Shown here: piece after piece, positions 51,023-62,300 of the stretch
Layout: every line of letters begins with the position of its first letter
Numbering within the stretch: position 1 is the stretch's first letter
Notes under the pieces: model-generated
Databases searched by the model: none
What the model was told of the DNA's origin: nothing
What the model saw: the letters and a program-made list of their open reading frames with translations, nothing else
Program-made: the position numbers and the translations under genes
Origin: Viscum album
Lineage: Eukaryota > Streptophyta > Magnoliopsida > Santalales > Viscaceae
NCBI GenBank assembly: GCA_963277665.1
Contig: OY728122.1
Coordinates: 1,543,384,868-1,543,448,867 of the forward strand
DNA length: 64,000 nt
Reading direction: 5' to 3'

Positions 51023-51822
51023 ATCCTATTACAGTACCCAGCTGTTGGGTTTGGTTACTATCTTTTCAATAGAGGTGAAGAGGTGTAGGGTAGGCCACTT
51101 GCTTTTTGTGTCTAGCTTCTCATGGTTGGATGAGTCTACCTTCCTTCTATAGGTAGTGAAGATTGAATCAGGAGTTTTTCTCCTCACCATTTTGATATCC
51201 TTGTGTTGGGATGAGTCTAATTTCACTCTCTTATTGAGTTTATCTTTACTTATTCTGTTCATTCTAATTGTACCTTGTTTTCTTACTGATTCTATTTAGT
51301 TTATCACTTACTACCCCTTCATATTTTCGTGGTGTTCTACTAGGTCTTAATATAATCACCCCTACATGGGCTTCAGCCAACTCATGCCATGTCTTTTGTA
51401 GATAACAGATAGGTCGATCATGATTTTAGAGAAGCCTAGGGATACAGACTCTGTGGACTATGTATGGTGGTTAGAGTTGGGATACTAGAGGAGGGCACTC
51501 TCGCATGTTACACTTTTTTAGCTTCCTTTAGGTTGGGACATGTTTCTTGTTTGGGTATGTGTTTTCCCATTTAATTTTTAGTATTCACTACTATACCCTT
51601 TGTATTGTATAGAGGTTTATGCATGTTCATTAGTAGCATCTTTTATTTATTTTCCCTCTTCACTTTCTCATTGAGTTAGATAAGTGCGTGTGTACAAGTG
51701 TTTAGGAAAAATCCTCTCTGAGTAGTTATGCCTTTAGTGCTAGTTGCCAATCCCTTACCTATTGAGGTATCCTTGGGGTAGTTATGGATTGATCCTGGAT
51801 TGGTTCAGGTCATGACAAGAAT

Positions 51823-53380
51823 TACTTTTAAGAGAATAATCCAACATGTTTATTTTCCTAATTATGTAGATAATCGCAAAGAAATTATCTTGTAGGAACT
51901 ATAACTAATGCCTCTACCTTAGGCTAACATATCTCTGGGTAAATATGCACCTAATACTTTGATGTTTCAAGTAGAATAAAAACAACTTTATAATAAGTTA
52001 ATGCCTTCAACCTATCATGGTGAAAACTACCACTACAAACTCAAAATCACGGTATGTGTAGATCTACTCATGTGCTCTATACTAAAAAGACCATATAGTA
52101 ATAACTATCCTCATTTGTATCAGAAAACAACCAAGACCATATCTATAGGCTTTATAGAACACCAAATACTTGAAACCCTCCTCCAAAATACTTAATACAT
52201 GATCAATGATCAACCGATTCTTTAACTATTTGAAATATCTCCGTAAGGTGTCAGACTAAATGAATGGTTGTCCCTTTTGCGAGGGGAGAGTCATGGAGAA
52301 AAAATACTACAGAATTATTCCTCAAATATATGATTTTACTTTTCATACGAATGTAAAATCCTCACCTCAAAACAAGACATTGGTTGTTTTCCCTGATACG
52401 ACTACCTCAATCCTTTCTAGGTTCCTAGATACTCTTGCATTTGAAATTACATGCCCATTTAAGTGGATCTCAGTAATAATTAACTAGTTCAGAATACCGA
52501 TGCACATAGATATAACATTTATCACACCAAAGATAATACCCAAGAACATGTAATGACTATAGTGATATCTAAATACCATCCATGAAATATCATCCTTGTA
52601 AAGAAACCCAGTGATAACTAGACCTGGGATAGATTTTAGTGGACCACTTCACACCCTATAAATGGTTAAAGAGGTTATGAATCCTTGGAAGAGGGTAATT
52701 ATTCATGAATGTATCATGAGTAATATGGTAGAAGTTAATAAAAAGTTTCAAGATACATTTTTAATTTTTGGTTAATAACACTAGATTTTCACATGGGGAA
52801 ACACTGGTCTAATGAAACATTTCTCATATGTTCCTCCAACTATACTCTCATCTCCTTAATATTATTTGAGGTTATTAAATAAGTTTAAAAAGATATTGGT
52901 GTGATACCGAGTTATAGATCAATACAAAAGTTGACCTCTAAATGACTGAGAAGTAAAAGAATATACTTACGGAAAATATTTATTGCCTTATCTACTAATG
53001 CCGGAAGATGATCACCTAAGGAATTTGACACACCTAAATCCAAACCCTAAGACTGGTGGGTTATCAGCTATAACTTATTATGCACATGGCCTGCTCATCT
53101 CAAAATAAGGTACCACTCTCCCTTGAATCAGAATTTTGGTCCATCAGCTAGGAATAACATCACATTGTGATGTTATAAATATATCTAGTAATCTATTATA
53201 GTTATATAGTACACACTAAGGATGATGTCATATAACCTCATTATGGCCACCATAAGGCCCCATAATAACCTCTCTCCATTAAATGGAATATCTCAACATA
53301 GGTAGATCTATGTGAGCATGGGATCAATTCAAGTAAGAGTATCTATCCACATGGGTGATACTTGGGGCTCCACTAAAATC
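51823..53380 (-). pseudogene. Element E RT and RNase H remnant
   Basis: The minus strand from about 51970 to 51830 reads QSIRCIFTQRYVSLR, then NFFAIIYIIRKINMLDYSL, clearly the RNase H/connection end of plant gypsy pol (usual KYIFTQxDLNLRQRRW...YHPGKANxVADALSR). Slightly upstream, FEFVVVVFT matches the LELAAVVFALK segment. The RT itself (52200-53300) is too decayed to name motif by motif and is assigned by position. The frame stops at 51823, where element C begins, and is resumed by integrase at 37556. Confidence 0.7.
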
Positions 53381-54062
53381 TATATATATAAAACTGAGGA
53401 TGTAGAAATGAAATAATATATCACAACAGTTTCTAAAAGTTTGTGTGGTAGTATAGATAAAACACAAATCCTACCTTAGATCATGTTAGGTGCTTCCTAG
53501 TTATAATCCTCCCCCACTTGCGTCAAACATCGTTATTGTCTTCTAGTCCTATTAACCTTTTGGGGACTACGTTGGGGTAGTAGTGGTGGAAACTAATTTT
53601 AGTATTCTCCTTCTCCTGGTACAACATTAGCTTCTCTACCGAAGTCTATTCCTTAGCGAACACATCTGGGAGGACCCAAACTAGGTTGTTGGTATTAATT
53701 AGGATGGTTTTCAACCTCTTGATTTCCATATACTCTATGTGTATTTGGGAAGTTATGTGATTGTTGAACTATTACCCTAAAATCATAAAAAGTCATGTCC
53801 CCTAGATGACTATATTCCTTTTCATGACTCTAGTGATACTAATCCAAAGTCCTGAGACTGCACACATGATTCCTTCTTAGGTAATTACCTTAATTTCTGA
53901 AATAAAATGGAAAAAGTATATTAAAATGATATTAGATTTTTTCTACTAACACCTGATAATTACTACCCCTATAATAATAATATCTCCATCACTAATGATC
54001 ACTTCATCGTCGAAACATTAACGTGAATATAGAGGGGAAACCACCATCTTAAATGTATCTAT
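53381..54062 (-). other. Decayed gag-protease part of element E
   Basis: Lies between the recognisable gag core and the RT region, so it should hold the nucleocapsid and protease. No intact knuckle or Asp motif can be seen. Confidence 0.4.
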
Positions 54063-54500
54063 AGAGGATGATTTAAAACTTATATGCTTGGAAGAACAAC
54101 TCATGGATCATATTGAGGGAGTAATATGTGAGACCATTGAATAGAGATATATACTCAAAAACTGTCACTAAACCCCACTGTAACTCCAACAACTCTTGAA
54201 TTCTCATGGACCTTATTGTTACATGGTAGTACTCCTCATGGAAGTGATTCTCAAACTCTATCCAAGGAATTTTCTCCACATCACATGTATTGGAAATCTA
54301 TATACACCCATAATTAACTACACCACATTGAATATTTCACAAATGAATTACCAAATAATTGATAGGAGTATAGTCAAAGAATTAAACTTGAACAATCATC
54401 TCAATCTAGTCCTCGCCACTTGAGGATCAGGATCACCTTAGAATCCAAGTGGTCTCTATCATTGGAACTTCTAAAATGCACTCAACCTAATCACATAATT
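54063..54500 (-). pseudogene. Element E gag core
   Basis: An open stretch at 54279-54073 reads IPWIEFENHFHEEYY, then VTVFEYISLFNGLTYYSLNM, the plant retrotransposon Gag pattern WxEFxxxFxxxY...VxEYxxxFxxLxxY. Upstream (54490-54290) FQGDPDPQVA-type residues match the PPxFxGDPDPxxAxxW start of the same domain across a frameshift. Gag forms the particle shell in a living relative. The 5' end of the gene is cut by the LINE. Confidence 0.75.
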
Positions 54501-54654
54501 ATCTTATTCCACATGAATAATTAACAACATGGTAGGAAGGTGTATTACCATCTTCACTAAAATTGGTGGTTCCACTCCCTACACAACAGATGAAAGTAAT
54601 TATATATACATTCCTAGCATCTCTCTGACCTCGCAATTCTCTCTACCCTCTCGT

Positions 54655-55232
54655 GATGATGGTGTCCATGGAGCCGGATCGTCCCCCTGATGGGGGAGGG
54701 GGATTCGCCGTCTCACGAGAGAGCTCAGTCATTCTAGCCTTTCTCTAACCTAGAATATCATACTTCTTTTTCGAAAGATTTGATTAACCCTAAGGTGCCT
54801 GACCTAGTAGATGGAGTACCGAACCTTCCTCTCTCTCTATCTGAGTTTACGGAGTCTTCGGCCTTGCTGAACAAGGCCCTAGTGGCTTGTTTCAAGAACA
54901 GAAGACCTTCGGTGCATGATTTCGATTGTTTTGTATTTGGTTCGTGGGATCTTCATGAATGAGTGGTCGTGGGTTTATTGGATAGCAAGCGAATAGTGAT
55001 TTGATTTGAGTCTGAGACAGGCCTCATCTAGGCTTGGGCTAGGGAACCTCGTATTTTCAATAGCATCAGTTTTATGCTCCTACGATGGTAGTTTGATCTT
55101 CATATGAATCGGGATTCCACCTCCATCGTGGTTTGAGTTTGTTTTCCTAACTTACCTTTACTGTTTCAAAATACATATGTTATTTGTTTAATATGAAACA
55201 TGGGATGAAGATAACTTTGTTCCGATTGTCAT
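54655..55232 (+). pseudogene. LINE ORF1, N-terminal part with DUF4283-like domain, decayed
   Basis: ATG at 54655 opens a short Pro/Gly-rich start that ends in a stop. A second frame (54780-54962) reads LLNKALVACFKNRRPSVHDF. About 55060-55170 gives ISFMLLRW, then FDLHMNRDS, then VCFPNLPLLF across stops, the plant L1 ORF1 DUF4283 pattern (xxxMLRRWxPDF...VWVRFPNLP). The domain is an RRM-like RNA-binding fold in known relatives. Confidence 0.65.
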
Positions 55233-55622
55233 GTGGAAGCGGTTTTCCATCCGGTAAATCCTAGGGTGTGTGTTGAAATGGATGCATCACGCGCCCCTTT
55301 TGAGTATATTTGGATTACAATCGGGGAGGATTACAGATGTAAGAAGAGGGTTGTATATGAAAACTGGATGGATTTTTGTGGTTTCTGCAAGTGGTTGGGA
55401 CATTCGACTGAAGTTTGTCGTGTGAGGAGGGCTGGTCACAATGGAAAAGAGGTTAGGACAAGCTCTGATGAGGGTATACGGCACAATGAACTGGGAAAAG
55501 ATTCAAGGATGGGTCTGGATTCGAAGAGAAGGGGGTTGCTGAAATATGGAGGGGTCCTCAGAGGAATCCTTCAGTGGGGGATAACCTTGGCTCTGGTTCT
55601 GGTGTTATTTCCATGGAGGTAG
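55233..55622 (+). pseudogene. LINE ORF1, zinc-knuckle segment (129-codon open stretch)
   Basis: The open frame includes NPRVCVEMDASRAP, matching the RVCVEIDxSKPLP segment that follows DUF4283 in plant L1 ORF1, then YENWMDFCGFCKWLGHSTEV ending in Cys: a CX2CX4HX4C knuckle at about residues 48-61. This combination separates LINE ORF1 from retroviral Gag. It is the least decayed part of the element, but its start and its link to both neighbours are broken. The first Met (55233) is unlikely to be the true start, since the family's ORF1 begins several hundred bases upstream. Confidence 0.75.
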
Positions 55623-56562
55623 ATAAATGAATTGGAAATACTAGCATTGGGATGAACCGGGATGAGGTGGGAGTTGTTCGGTCTCCTACTACTGTGGGAC
55701 TTGAACAGGTTGGAAAGGAGCGGGAAGACAGTCTTGTGGAGGTGGTTAACATGGCCAGATCGATTAAAGATCTGGATCCTTTGGCTAAGACTTTTATTTC
55801 TTTGAATAATAGGTTTGATGTCCTGACGGAGGGTAGGGTGGATGAGGTTCTAGATGAGGAGGCCCTTTCAGGGGGCGAGGGTGATGTTTTGTTGGAGGAG
55901 AATAAGCAGGAGGATTTCTTGGGTATGGAACCAGTGACAGGCCCTGGGGAAAATGCTGAGCAGGTACTTCTTGTGGAACTTGTTGGGGGGGGGATAAGAC
56001 ACCTGAGGTCCATCTGGCTGAGTGTAAGGGGAAGGAGGCACTTGTTATGGCTGGCGAGGAGCTCCTCTTGCAGTAAGGGCGACAACACTTGACAGAATGT
56101 ATTCATGCTGAACAGAGGCTGAGCGGTTCTGCTGGAGGTCTTGTAGCTGGGTTGAAGGAAAAATCTGGGGAGGGGAAGAAGAGATTCATGGGAGGAAAGG
56201 GGAACTGGAGTCCCCCTGATGGGTGCTCTTTTAGAGATATTGTTCATGATGGGATAGAGAAGGGGTCTGCTGGTGATAGACCCCCATCTGCAACCTCATC
56301 AAGGAGGCCAAGAAGAGACTACTCATATCTCTCAATCCCAATGCGGACATGGTCTGCTTCTAAAAGGAATATCCAGGTGGTTCTTTCCGTCAAAAAGGGA
56401 AGAGGGGTTAATAAGGCAGCATCTGTTATGAATAATTTGGAAACACTTGGCAATCAGGTTCAATATGCTAATTTTTGGAGAAATCCGGAATTTGAATCGG
56501 CTACAGGAGAAGACGAATCATGTTTGGGATACGGGGATGATTGTGGTTATTATGATGTTTAA
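55623..56562 (+). pseudogene. LINE ORF1, C-terminal region
   Basis: Two overlapping open stretches (55652-56092 and 56089-56562) in different frames give acidic then Ser/Lys/Arg-rich, low-complexity protein, as is usual for ORF1 tails. The antisense frame of 229 codons over the same DNA shows no known motif and is a by-product of the GC content. It stops at 56562, where ORF2 would normally begin. Confidence 0.5.
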
Positions 56563-56675
56563 CTCTATGTTGGTTTTGTATGTTTGTTGTTTTGGTTTAT
56601 GTTGTACTGGTTTGGCATTGTATGTTGGGCACCGGTCACCCATAAACCAGCTTTTATAAAATTAAAAAATTATTG

Positions 56676-58963
56676 GCAGGAAGTACCATATTGGATAACC
56701 TTTGAATAAAAGCCTTGTCACTAAATTGGTTATCGATAGGAGAGTAAATAGGTTGAATATAAATTCCACACCACTATTTTGGAATTTGGGATGTTTGAAT
56801 ATGTGTATGTGTCCATTGGTTATTATAAGACAAACTATTTTTATTAAATCCTATATAGAGAGATAACTCAAAAATGATGTGTAAATCAATGAATCGTTCC
56901 TATATGATGCTAGGATCATTAATTTATTCCATGAAACTATTGCCTTAGTGTACCAAGTCTACAAGTAGGTTACTAGACTCTTGGTGAATGGATGGGTCAA
57001 CTACTATTCTATCATTGGGTTTCCTATATAGGAAGTCAAATTTGAGACCCCTTAGCACCATTGTGGTAAATCCACACTCAAATCCTTAATAGACCTCAAT
57101 ATCTAAACTCTATCACAAGGGAAAAAACCCTTTTTATGCCACTCTTGAATGGCCTAGCCCTTTGAGACCCCCTTTGGAGGTGGTACATCAAGCGTGCCAC
57201 CCCAAACCCACCTCTTATAGGCCATGTATTATTGATTTGAACCAACTAGTAATATCACACATAATAATAGGAATTAGACTAATATTAAAATACATAATGT
57301 AAACCTCCACATATGACATAATAATTCAAAATAAATTAAATAAACTATCTTTGATATATAAATATGATTCATTCTAACACCACTATGATTAAAAAAAGAA
57401 TTAAATTCATAATTTATAATGAAAAATGGAAATATACATGCTAAAGGACAGGAAAGGGAAAAAAGCCTAAAAGTTGAGGTGGAAAGGTACCTGTATTGAA
57501 TAAGATCGAGATGTGATCATAAACCATTACCACCACATCGAAGTACTGATAATATCCAATAATGCATAATATACTAATCTCCCCAATAATCCTCCTGCCT
57601 TTTGTATAATACATGATTTCTATGGGAAAAACATCCATGTAGTGGTGGGTATATACATACCTAGTAAGATACCCATAAAACTATAAATTAAGAACAAAAG
57701 GATAGTAATCTAAAAAGAAAAAACATAATAAGAAAATAATAATCCATCTAAACCCATATATTATTTAATAGAGATATCATCTTGGATATAAAATGAAGTA
57801 CACCACTATATATCCTAACCACATGAGAAGAAAAACACAACCCTAAGAATCTAATCTACCTAACTATTAGACATGTTTCATCTCTATAACCATAAACGAA
57901 ACAATATATTTAAATATCTCAATGTAAATGAGGTAAACACACAACAGATGGGTTTACAATAAATAAGATGATAATGGCACACAATGTAAGAGAGATAGTG
58001 GTAATGATTCCCTAAATGCTCTGATCATCACACTAAAACCCTATCATTGATCCTATGGTGCTAAAGAGGCTAATTATCTAGAAATGACTTGCATCTCACC
58101 TATAATACTAATGGTAATAACACCCCAGGTACTAAATATAAAAATAAAAAATATGGACAATTCTTGTTCCCAAATCCGAGTCATGAGAAATAAATTTGAA
58201 AGTCCACTATGACTAGAAACTTACATGACACATATATATGGATAAATGAAATATATCCCCTCAACTCCAAACTAGTTATGTACTTACTCACCCCATGGTG
58301 TGTAGAGATCCACTTATATGTCATGTACGATAGTTTACATGGTTTTGAGACACACACTGTATCTAAAATACATGATTCCCTACCGTGTTGGGTATATGAC
58401 CTGTCCATAGTGGTACATGGTATGTGACACCAGTGTGAGTACTCAGTTTGTGGTTCCAGGCTTTCATGTCATGTGGTGTATGGATGGATGATGTGACTCT
58501 ATAGAAACATGACTTGTGGTCCATGGGTTCCAGCTGCTACATGGTCTGTGAATCCACTCAACGCACTATGTGATATTTATAATCTCATATAAAACCAAAT
58601 TCTACAAACCCGGGAGTAGAGAATGTGTGTTATTCTGAGCTAGATGATATGTATTCTTTTAAATCACATATAATATAAAAATATATTGGAATTCTATCAA
58701 AATCATTATACTCACACTTAATTGAGCCTGAAATTCCACCAAATTCCACTTCCATGTATATAGTACCTATGAAGGTAGAATTTAGTGCTTTAGTCATCGA
58801 AAATCGAGTTCATAATATCCTAACATAGACTCATGCCTTGTTGCCTTGATGGTCCCATATCATTATGCCATTACACAACACACCATATTCTAATGAAACT
58901 CCCACATGCCTCAAACTTCAATACCAATACCCAAGAAATCATCATGATATATATTTAACAATA
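56676..58963 (-). other. Leader and 5' gag flank of element E
   Basis: About 2.3 kb between the LINE and the 5' LTR of E. No frame is recognisable. 58280-58570 is rich in CATGGTGTGTA-like words similar to the leader of element D. The PBS expected next to 58963 cannot be recognised; the nearest candidate (TGGTATTGAAG, minus, about 58927-58937) lies too far in. Confidence 0.4.
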
Positions 58964-59842
58964 TGTAAAACCTGGCCTCGTTTTATCAAAACTCTTGACA
59001 TAATGAATGCCACTAATGAATTCATGAATAATGAGTGAGGGAAACCTATATAAAAACCTAGGTGAGAATAAAATATGCCTTTCATAAATCCCAAAAACTG
59101 ATCCTTAATGCAGAATTTTTATAACAATATGTACACCATAAATAATCCAATAATTTAAAGGCTGATTCAGAATAAATTAGTTGATAGGAATTGTGTTTTT
59201 GAGGTAAAATTCGACAATAAAAAATCAATTATCAAAATAAAAATGAATGGAGAAATGTAGTAATTTAAAATATTTTCCTAAATCTTGGATTGATTATTGA
59301 TGTAGGAGATCCTTTTGTTGGGAATTATTATTGATCCCACATCAAGCTTGTTTGTCAGATCTTGAAATCTCTATCCCCCTAATGACCCCATTTTCTCACC
59401 ATTTCCCTCAATCTCAGTTTTTGAGGCTAACCCCATAAAGTGGGGGTTAATAATGAATTTAAAGGGGTGATTATGGTCAACATATATTTATATTATTAAA
59501 CCAATAAATTAATTAATTCATCAAATTAAATTTATTAATTAAAAAACCCATGATGGTTTGGCCTTGGGAACCTAGAGTGTATGAAAACTACACTGATACA
59601 AGGGTAAAACCCCCCATTCTGGATGGCACAAAGGGTTCATATATCCTATAAAAGTCTTATTTTAGTTGGGAATTCCTTATTCCCATGTAAATTAACACAC
59701 AAACTAGAAAACTATTGTTTATATTATATTATTTTTTTAGAACAGCAATGACCATAACTCTGGACGAGCTCAATGAATCATCTCAAAAATATTATTTCAA
59801 ATATTCAAATGGTTCAAACAGAAAAAATAGAGTCACTAAAAC
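58964..59842 (-). repeat. 5' LTR of element E
   Basis: Starts TGTAAAACCTGG. Best matched to the other copy in the stretch around CCCCCATTCTGGATGGCAC (59610; 35754-35772 reads CCCCCATTCCAGATGCACC). The outer edge is set by loss of similarity after CTAAAAC. Confidence 0.7.
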
Positions 59843-60379
59843 AAAAACTTATTCAAATATTCTCCGCATTAATTATTTTATCACTTCTATTATGGACCAC
59901 ATTTTCAAACTTCTGTAATGAAATATTGTTTATCTATCCATCTTGGATTCATTAATCTCTACAACTTCATATCCACTTCTTTGGTATTATTGCAAGATAA
60001 ATAATTCATTACATAACCATTTCACACGGATATATGATAAAAAATATATATATTATTCTATTGAATATTTTGATATAGAAGTATGATTAAAATATTATAC
60101 TCATATCCTATACAAAACCAATAATGACAAAAAAAGTCCAATTTCTCACTAAATAGTGTATCCTTCTCGCAATAATGGTTTTTTACAATTAATCATTTTG
60201 AAAAATTATATGAATTCTATTTGATAAACTATAACACCAATATATAATAAATATGTTATTATTTATTTGAATTTTTTTTTCATGAATTTTCTATTCACAC
60301 ACAATGATAGATTGTTCTTCAAATTTATATTTTTATGAATAATATGAATTTCACTTTGTCTCATTTTTTTCAATTTTTT
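59843..60379. other. Unassigned AT-rich sequence
   Basis: Probably the decayed continuation of copia G gag (zinc-knuckle part), but no residue pattern is convincing. Confidence 0.3.
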
Positions 60380-61301
60380 TTACTTTTTTATTTTTTGGGA
60401 TCTATCCCTATTTATGATTATTATATAATCCTTATTTATTATTGGTTTTGTAATATTTTGATTGAAATAATATCCAAGTAACAGTCTAGCCACAAAACAT
60501 TTCTCTTTCCTTAGTAATTTTTCTTCTTCATTAATATAATTTGAAAAAACATATATAATTTTTTTATATGTCATTATTTTTCTAGAAACTTCTTTTTATT
60601 AGATTCTTGATCTTTCTAAATTTCTGGAAACTATTATTCTAACTCTTAAATGTTTTTTTCAACATTATCTCAATTTGAGATTCATGTACTGCTTCATCAC
60701 AACTCTCTTTATAATCACTTGATGACACTTTTTTAGAGTCATCTTATTTTCTTGTCTCTGTAAAATCAATTCTTTTAGTGAATATAATTTAAACCAAATT
60801 TTTTTATAACAATTTACTTTTTTTTAAATTATAAGACTTCTTGATTGAAAATTTAAAGAATAAATATTCATTATATTCACTTTATTTGTGCTCTATAATG
60901 GATAAACTTTTATCATTTGAACACTTCTTGAGATAAGTAACATGATATTATCAAACTTCCCATAAATATTATCACTAGAATAATTACATTTATCTTCTTC
61001 CTTGATCTCATTAAATTTTCATTCACCATCATAGATATTTAGAAACATATTTCAAATCCCTTTATTTGTTTTTATTCCTTTCACCATTGTGAATAGTTAA
61101 TTTATAAGTGCATAATGAATGGAATTTCTTTCTTACCGATGAAAAATTAATCTCCTTATATAGAAAAAACATCAGTGCACTATTTTTTTTATAGAAAATA
61201 ATAATTTGAAGATATGGATAAATAAAATTCTTTCTAATGTGAAAATTATTCCCATTGAACAAAAAACCTTCATTTATATTCATGGAACAAAATTTCTCCA
61301 T
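60380..61301 (-). pseudogene. Copia G gag remnant
   Basis: The minus strand opens at 61301 with MEKFCSMNINEGFLFNGNN, then HIRK, like the copia Gag start PPLFNGxNYxxWKxRM. Further on come a KLTIHNG segment (about 61115) and, at 60580-60480, MTYKKIIYVFSNYINEEE, then KLLRKEKCFVARL, matching the SLMTHEixLNExEEExxKKKxIAL region of SIRE-type copia Gag. Between these, stops and shifts interrupt the frame. It lies about 190 bp after a PBS, as expected for a first gene. Confidence 0.65.
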
Positions 61302-61493
61302 CTTGAATGAATAAAAACCAATGATAAAAAATCTCTTAAAAAACTTTATAATATATTTAATACCTATTAATAAAATCTAGATGCTAAATTAACACAAATA
61401 AAGAAAGAAAAGTCAAATACCAACTAATATAAACACACTATGCAATAGAAATCTTCAAAATACTTATGTTCTTCAGATTAAAACATGAACACA

Positions 61494-61504
61494 ATTTGAT
61501 ACCA
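61494..61504 (-). other. Primer-binding site of copia G
   Basis: The minus strand reads TTTGGTATCAAAT across 61506-61494, close to TTTGGTATCAGAG. It follows an LTR-like end ...TACATATCA. Confidence 0.6.
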
Positions 61505-61506
61505 AA

Positions 61507-62300
61507 TGATATGTAACAAGCATGATTAGAGTTAACTAATATTTGGGGGGGGGGGTTAAATAGTTAATTTTTTTTCAACTTTACATCTTATTTTTCTAAA
61601 AAATGAACCCCATCACTTGTTAGAGTGACCGATCAACTTTCTATAAATTTTACATAATAAAAAAACAATCGTCTTTGTGACTACAAATGTACAAGGTTAA
61701 CATTTAAGAATGATTTTATATATCCTTAGCCTGATATAGAGAAAAAGACACCATATGATCCACTAGAAACCCTATGCGGAATATAATTATTAGGTAATAT
61801 CCATAAACTAATAATATGAGAATCAATAATGATGTATCCCCATACATTATAATAGGAATTACACCTTTTATTTATGCTATTGCAATGTTATCTTCCTTCT
61901 ATAATCAGGGAGTAAAATTTACTTTTTCATTGTTGATATTATTATCTCCTAAAAATAGAAATTTACCCAACAATTTTTCAAGTCATATAATAGGGGTGGG
62001 TTTGTTAATTTCTTTAACCCACATAAATGGTGTGACGATTCTTCTTTAAAAATACAAATTAGCGTGTAATCTTATTCTTCTCTTCATATTATTTCGTCAT
62101 CTTATATTTATTTTTCTTCTAGACTGCATTTATATCTTATTTTTCAATCTTTATAACATTATTTTTCTACTTATTTGTCAATATTATTGCAAACTATCAC
62201 TCCTTAATTAAATACCATCTCCCTCCATGAATTTAGAATATAAAATTGAAAAACAATTTTTTATTTAAAACTTCTATAAATGCCTACTAATATTTGAGAT
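61507..62300 (-). repeat. Inner part of the 5' LTR of copia G, extent unknown
   Basis: Starts TGATATGTAAC on the plus strand next to the PBS. The far boundary and the partner LTR were not found, so the right limit is arbitrary. A run of 11 G lies at 61545-61555. Confidence 0.35.
61545..61555. repeat. Homopolymer run of 11 G
   Basis: An isolated poly-G in strongly AT-rich sequence. A sequencing or assembly length error is possible. Confidence 0.9.

Larger units (their letters stand above)
37559..51817 (+). mobile_element. Element C: long-LTR, gag-bearing Ty3/gypsy-type element, plus strand
   Basis: Direct LTRs are at 37559-45140 (interrupted by solo LTR S; about 4.02 kb without it) and 47768-51817 (4.05 kb). 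A decayed PBS follows the left LTR and GGGGAAAAAA precedes the right one. AAGAAT flanks both sides (37553-37558 and 51817-51822), containing a 5-bp target duplication whose exact register is ambiguous by one base. The interior is about 2.6 kb with gag and a trace of protease but no RT or integrase. It lies exactly at the RNase H/integrase junction of E. Confidence 0.85.
47768..51817 (+). repeat. 3' LTR of element C (4.05 kb), uninterrupted
   Basis: Partner of the split 5' LTR. At about 50120-50135 it reads GGATAGGTACATG, the empty site corresponding to solo LTR S. It ends GGTCATGACA. Confidence 0.87.
54610..56675 (+). mobile_element. ORF1-only L1-type LINE
   Basis: A sharply GC-richer block in AT-rich surroundings, plus strand. 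It holds a decayed L1 ORF1 (54655-56562), then about 110 bp of GT-rich 3' end with TTTGTATGTTTGTTGTTTTG and a short A-rich tail (AAAATTAAAAAATTA, about 56657-56671). No endonuclease or reverse transcriptase follows. A half-LINE or a large internal deletion explains this. The 5' edge is approximate and no target duplication is evident. It interrupts the gag of element E. Confidence 0.7.
34988..59842 (-). mobile_element. Element E: Ty3/gypsy retrotransposon, minus strand, split by element C and a LINE
   Basis: Related direct repeats flank it: 34988 to about 35985 and 58964 to about 59842, the best stretch being 35445-35890 against 59275-59720. In sense order it has LTR, leader, gag (54500-54063, interrupted by a LINE), RT region, RNase H (to 51823), then after element C, integrase (37556 to about 36000) and LTR. 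The LTR edges at 35985/59842 are approximate and no target duplication was found. Every frame is broken. Confidence 0.8.

Noticed and set aside
55558..56247. A 229-codon minus-strand ORF, the longest in the window
   Set aside because: It lies antisense to LINE ORF1, is Ser/Pro/Thr-rich without any known motif, and its length follows from the higher GC content there.
61816..62049. A 77-codon plus ORF with a hydrophobic stretch, possibly a small membrane protein
   Set aside because: The hydrophobicity follows from AT-rich codons; no start context, homology or neighbours support it.
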